DNA of 35,609 nt from Folioceros fuciformis (taxonomy: Eukaryota > Anthocerotophyta > Anthocerotopsida > Anthocerotales): the NCBI GenBank assembly GCA_049999805.1, contig JBNGIO010006406.1, positions 261,045 through 296,653 of the forward strand. Direction: 5' to 3'. The notes under the pieces were generated by a model. The model saw only the letters and a program-made list of their open reading frames with translations, did no database searches and had not been told where the DNA came from. Made by a program: the position numbers and the translations under genes. This document shows, piece after piece, positions 31,643 to 35,609 of this stretch (its first letter is position 1; each line of letters begins with the position of its first letter).

Positions 31643-34142
31643 CTACTCTACAACTGCGAACCGAATTCTGCACAGAAAGTGCGGCTTCACCCGCTTTGCG
31701 TCATAGACAACGTACTCGTTGTAGTCTAGAAGCATGTCATCTGCATCCTCCGCTTTCCTCAATTCTCCCAAGGGAACTGTGACCTCCACCTTATCGTCCA
31801 GCTTCATGGTGGTTGCCTGTTCCGGATCCGGCTGCTTTCTGCCCAGGGCCTTCACGCCTATATCATCCTTCTCATACTCTTTGACGTTCTTCTCAGGCTT
31901 GGGCAGCTCCACAATGTTGTCCCCCAGCCCCACCACGGAAAGGACCACCATTCCCTCAGGCCTGTCCACGGCAGTGAATCCATAGATGGCGGCTTTGGCA
32001 GCGGAGTCGTAGCAGTAGTACCCTCTGCCGAACAAGTATCCTGGAACAGGAGCATCGAAGAGCGATTTGGGCGCGCCGTTCTTAAGCCAGCGCACCATGT
32101 TGCAGGTCCTGGCTCCGCACCACAGCAGCATCTTGTTGGGGACATCCGCCAGATTCTCTAGCTTTGGCACGTCCGGCGACTCCGAATCAATCTGCACCAC
32201 ATCCTCCAAGACTACTCCGAACTCGCCACCCTGGAACTTCAGAGGCTCGAACGTGTTGGACAGGTACTTGAAGATGGTTTTGTACACCTCCCCAGACCTG
32301 TCCAGTGGCGTCATCTTGCAACCCATCCTCTCGTACCCTTCGCTCATGTGGTCATCGATGGTAGCCCCCGTCATGTTCCCGATCACCTGCGACGCAATGC
32401 TGATATCTCGCACCGAATCCGTAGCAATCGCCACAACATCTGCAATATCCTTGATCGTTCTGGCCACAAACGGATGCGGCGAGGGCACCAGACTGTATAT
32501 CCTGTTGCTGAACGACAAGCATTTCTGCTCGTGCGTGAAGTCATCATGCTTGGGCTGCTTCATGTATTCCACAAACTCCAGCACCGCATCTTGACACCGA
32601 GCCACCTGGTAGTCCGTCACATTCCCGTCTGGAGAATCCGGCGGGTTTATGCCTATCTCCTCCATGCAAAACCTGTACGTTTCCTCACTAAACAGCACCT
32701 TCAGGTAGACCTTCACCCGCGGATCCAGCTTACAGTGCAGCGCAGCAGGCCCGACCTGCCTCACCCGCAGCGCCCCCGCACGAACCTCCACACCGTCGAA
32801 CACATCAATCGGACAAAACTTCATCACCTTCTTCTCAAATTTCTTCTCCCTCTCCCACGGCTCAAACGGATTCCCCGTCAAATCCTCAAAAATCTTCACG
32901 AACTCCCGAATCCCCTTCTTCACCGAGGCCATGACGTCCAGCCTCTGATCCTTGGGCTTCCGCCTCCCGATCCTCCCAGACTTGTAATACAAATACAACT
33001 CCCCAGACGGCATCACAACCAACTGATGGCATGCGTAGTCATTCACATTCATGGCCTGATCGCAGAGCGTGAAGCAACAATTGTAGATGATATCGTCCTT
33101 TTCCAAAATCTTCCCTCCTTCCTCCTCCAGCTCGCAATCCTTATGCACCGACCTCTTCCCGGCCACCTTGAGCTCCGCCATGAGAGGCAGCGGCTCGTCC
33201 CCAGGTGCGTCGAGCACTTCAGGCGGCAACCCGAGCAGGCTAGGCAGTTCCGCTCTCAGATCGTACTCCTCGAACGGGAGCCGCTTCTTTTTTTCGATGC
33301 AGTCCCTCAACCAGTCCTCCATCACGATGGGAACCCCTAGATCCACCGCCTCTGCCACCTTCTCCGAAGACCCGCCCTGGAGGTCCCCTCTCCCCGTCAC
33401 CACGCAGTCCATATCCTTCCCCACGCGCCTCGCCACCTTACCCCCGTACTTCTCCACGTCTTGCCTCCACACATACTGCGGCTTGCTCATCCGCCCGGCC
33501 AACATGAGCGTCATGCCCTCCAGCGGCTTCTCCAACGTCTCCAGCTTCCGTACCGGCCTCTTGCCGGGATACTGCGACTTCTCCCACTCCCGCAGGAACT
33601 TGCTCTTCTTCTTTACATCTTCCGGGACCTTCCATGCCTCCTTCTTCCTCCCCGCCTCCTTGGCTATGTAGCTGCACTTGGCCCAGACCGACACGAACCC
33701 CAGGCACCTGTACACNNNNNNNNNNNNNNNNNNNNNNNNNNNNNNNNNNNNNNNNNNNNNNNNNNNNNNNNNNNNNNNNNNNNNNNNNNNNNNNNNNNNN
33801 NNNNNNNNNNNNNNNCCCGTTCGCTTCCAGCATTCCCCTCACGTCCTCCACGCTCAGCTCCTTCTCCAGACACTCTACCACGCGATCGTGTTGCTTCTCC
33901 GCCTCCTCATTCTGCTCCTCTTTCTTCTCCTGCTCCTCGTCCTCCTCCATCGGCTCCGCATCCTCCTCCTCCCCCTCCTTCGAATTCCCGCCCTTTGCGT
34001 CGTGCTTGGCGTCCCCCTTCGTCTCGTGATGCGTCCCCTTGTGCGCGCCTCCCTTCTTCTTGTTCTCCACCTTCAGCTTCTTCACCCCATGCCCGTCCTC
34101 CTCCCCCGCATCCTTCCCGCTCTGCGATTTCGTCTTGGCCAT
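31643..34142 (-). CDS. PARP3: Plant PARP3-type poly(ADP-ribose) polymerase family protein (gap inside)
   Basis: No intron is seen apart from the 100-N gap (33716-33815). The N-terminus (109 codons from 34142) is Lys/Glu-rich, with the helix LEKELSVEDVRGMLEANG. The gap removes most of the PADR1/zinc region; only the last Cys pair survives (YRCLGFVSVWAKCSY). The rest, 690 residues, has a BRCT domain (MTLMLAGRMSKPQYVWRQDV), a WGR domain (YLYYKSGRIGR, FEPWEREKKFEKKVMKF), the helical regulatory domain and the ADP-ribosyltransferase domain. The His of the usual His-Tyr-Glu triad is Cys (LLWCGAR, codon 32117-32119). Tyr is kept (GRGYYCYD, 32015-32017), as is Glu (YNEYVVYD, 31715-31717). Plant PARP3 proteins are known to carry LLWCG, so this is a family trait; catalytic activity is doubtful. 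Known roles of the group are in seeds and DNA-damage responses. The gene is divergent from the ABC1K gene. Confidence 0.92.
33716..33815. other. Assembly gap of 100 N inside PARP3
   Basis: The codon before the gap ends exactly at 33816 and the readable frame resumes exactly at 33715. The true missing length must therefore be a multiple of three if there is no intron here; 100 is not, so the N length is a placeholder. Compared with other PARP3 proteins, roughly 35-40 residues of the zinc region are missing. Confidence 0.9.
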
Positions 34143-35078
34143 GGCTGCAAGCGCCTGCCTGCCCGCCCGCCCGCCAACACTCGATTCTCAGCTGCGGCTT
34201 CCGTTCGATTCCTCTCTCGTGCTAAAGGAAACCCGAGCGTGAAATCTGCGTGAGCCAAGGCCGACGTGGTCGGCCTGCATGGCGAGCGCGATGCAGCTCG
34301 CGCCACCTCCATCCCCACGCGTTCATCATCCGACATAACTGGCTTCCTCACGACTTGAACAATGCGTCCCTCCTGTTCCCCCGGCATAACCTCCACTAAA
34401 ATGCAGCCTGTGGAACGTACTGTACGCAGTGTACGTTTCATGTAGCCAGCTTTCCCTTTTAAAAATATGAAGGAAACCCGGGGAGCTATGGAGCTCGGGA
34501 GCTAGGTGGCGAGGTAGTGCAGCCACTTAACTCCACTCTAAGTTTAGCTTCAGTTAACAACGTGAAGCTAAGTTTAGCTGGTGAACACAGGCATGGTCTA
34601 CATATCCTGAGGGCAGGAGAGTAAGGTGAGCGGCCGGGACAGAGACATGGACCAACGCGAGCTCTTACCTTGTATGCCTGTGCCCGAAGCGATGCGATGG
34701 CAAATGCTATGTGCTCGTCGCACATAAACCCTAAACCCCAAATCGATGAAGTTGAAGGAGCGAGGCGCGATGGAAGCGACCATGGACGCCGCGTGTCTGT
34801 GGAGTCGAGTGGCACCGACGGATCCTGCAGCTGGCCACCACGTAGCTCCACAAGCTCAAGCAGCCCGGTAGATCGGCACTTCTGCTGGCATCCCAGCATG
34901 GGACGCTGGAGCTTCCATCTGCCGCGCGCCGTGTGCCATCCCCATGCCGAGTCGAGCTCGTATGTGGTTGTGGTGTTTCTGGCGCGCCAGGAGATCTTGT
35001 TCGGCCGCTAACACTTCTGGGAGCTGCTTCTTTTGATTTGGAGAATTCGGAGACCATGTGCATCTCAGCGGCTGGCTG
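34143..35078. promoter_or_regulatory. Divergent intergenic region between PARP3 and the ABC1K gene
   Basis: About 936 bp separate the two start codons, so both promoters must lie here. At 34726-34739 it has aaaccctaaacccc, containing a telobox (AAACCCTA) of the kind found in plant promoters of growth- and translation-related genes. At 34544-34571 there is an inverted repeat with 9-bp arms (ttagcttca / tgaagctaa, 10-bp spacer), overlapping a direct repeat of ctaagtttagct. No TATA box was singled out. Confidence 0.5.
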
Positions 35079-35609
35079 ATGAGGAATGCAGCAGTGCAGG
35101 TATGGCCGCGGCTCTGCGGGTACAGGCCTTGCGGTTCCGTGGCGGACCGGAGGGGGAGATCGGGACTCGAGCGAGCTCGGTGCATTCGGACTGTGGCAGG
35201 GGCCGGAGGGAGGAAGGCCACGTGGGAGAATTATGATCCGCAGGCGTTTTCCGACTATTACTGGTACCGGCCGTTGCACGTGCTCCACAGGGCCGCGGCG
35301 ATTGTGGCGGAGATGGCCATGCTGAGCTTCTGGCAGGTGGCGGAGAAGGATATCCGGAGGCGGGCGGCCAAGCTGCGGCAGAGCCTCATTCGCCTGGGCC
35401 CGTTTTACATCAAGCTGGGGCAGGCGCTGAGCACGCGGCCAGACGTGATGCCGAGCGCCTATTGCGTGGAGCTTGCCAAGTTGCAAGATCGGATTCCTCC
35501 TTTTCCGACTCCGCAGGCGCTGCGGTTCATGCGGGAGCAGCTCGGGGCTGCGCCGTCCGAGCTGTTTGCGAGCATCAGTGAGGAGCCCGTGGCTGCGGCT
35601 TCGCTGGGC
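35079..35609 (+). CDS. ABC1/UbiB-family atypical kinase (ABC1K), N-terminal part, runs off the edge
   Basis: The frame from ATG at 35079 is open to the window end (177 codons) after an in-frame TGA at 35034. The N-terminus is Arg- and Ala-rich with few acidic residues, as in organelle targeting peptides. The mature-looking part begins WENYDPQAFSDYYWYRPLHV and leads to the family hallmark KxGQ in IKLGQALSTRPD (KLGQ at 35412-35423), then VMPSAYCVELAKLQDRIPPF. The KxGQ motif folds over the ATP site in UbiB/ADCK proteins. Plant chloroplast ABC1Ks act in plastoglobules on prenyl-quinone and carotenoid metabolism; which subgroup this is cannot be told without the kinase core, which lies beyond the window. 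An earlier exon cannot be excluded. Confidence 0.88.
   Translation, partial: MRNAAVQVWPRLCGYRPCGSVADRRGRSGLERARCIRTVAGAGGRKATWENYDPQAFSDYYWYRPLHVLHRAAAIVAEMAMLSFWQVAEKDIRRRAAKLRQSLIRLGPFYIKLGQALSTRPDVMPSAYCVELAKLQDRIPPFPTPQALRFMREQLGAAPSELFASISEEPVAAASLG

Noticed and set aside
32348-33340. A 330-codon plus-strand frame opposite PARP3
   Set aside because: It is the antisense shadow of the WGR and regulatory domains, with His/Arg/Pro-rich content typical of shadow frames.

Overview
The window looks like nuclear DNA of a land plant, probably a seed-free lineage (bryophyte, lycophyte or fern). The evidence is Ty1/copia retrotransposon debris, plant-type multi-exon genes (PUX10-like, plant PARP3-like, NFD4-like MFS transporters, an ABC1K-type kinase), GT-AG introns of roughly 70-150 bp, and runs of N of 10, 100 and 100 bases that look like scaffold gaps. 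The lineage is inferred from overall character; no marker gene fixes it.

Positions 1-9 kb are repeat-rich and decayed. An open frame enters from the left edge and ends at 735. A full-length-like but broken copia element follows (gag about 861 to an LTR near 5690). A second, different copia remnant abuts it (about 5690-7481), starting inside reverse transcriptase and carrying an internal deletion. A broken GDSL esterase/lipase (7577-8527) lies directly against its LTR. A 30-bp minisatellite sits at about 8852-8940.

Positions 9.5-26.6 kb are gene-dense. In order they hold: a PUX10/FAF2-type UBX protein (+); a THUMPD1/Tan1-type tRNA acetylation adaptor (+); an NFD4-like MFS transporter (-); a two-domain Golgi-type glycosyltransferase (+) whose 5' end lies in a 197-bp tandem duplication containing a gap; a PHAF1/UPF0183 protein (-); an AT-rich spacer; an unrecognised helical protein (-); and a second NFD4-like transporter (+). 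The two transporters are diverged paralogs that share two intron positions.

Positions 28-35.6 kb hold a multi-exon gene of unrecognised product (-), with two QT motifs near its N-terminus and an apparent frameshift; a plant PARP3-type protein (-) with a Cys-Tyr-Glu triad and a gap in its zinc region; and the start of an ABC1/UbiB-family kinase (+) that runs off the right edge. The last two diverge from a shared ~0.94-kb region containing a telobox.

The genes do not form a pathway. I found no CRISPR array, rRNA or convincing tRNA, and no clearly new system. The most unusual features are the duplicated and gapped glycosyltransferase 5' end, the PARP3 triad, the broken unrecognised gene, and the left-edge ORF with a sumoylation-like motif.
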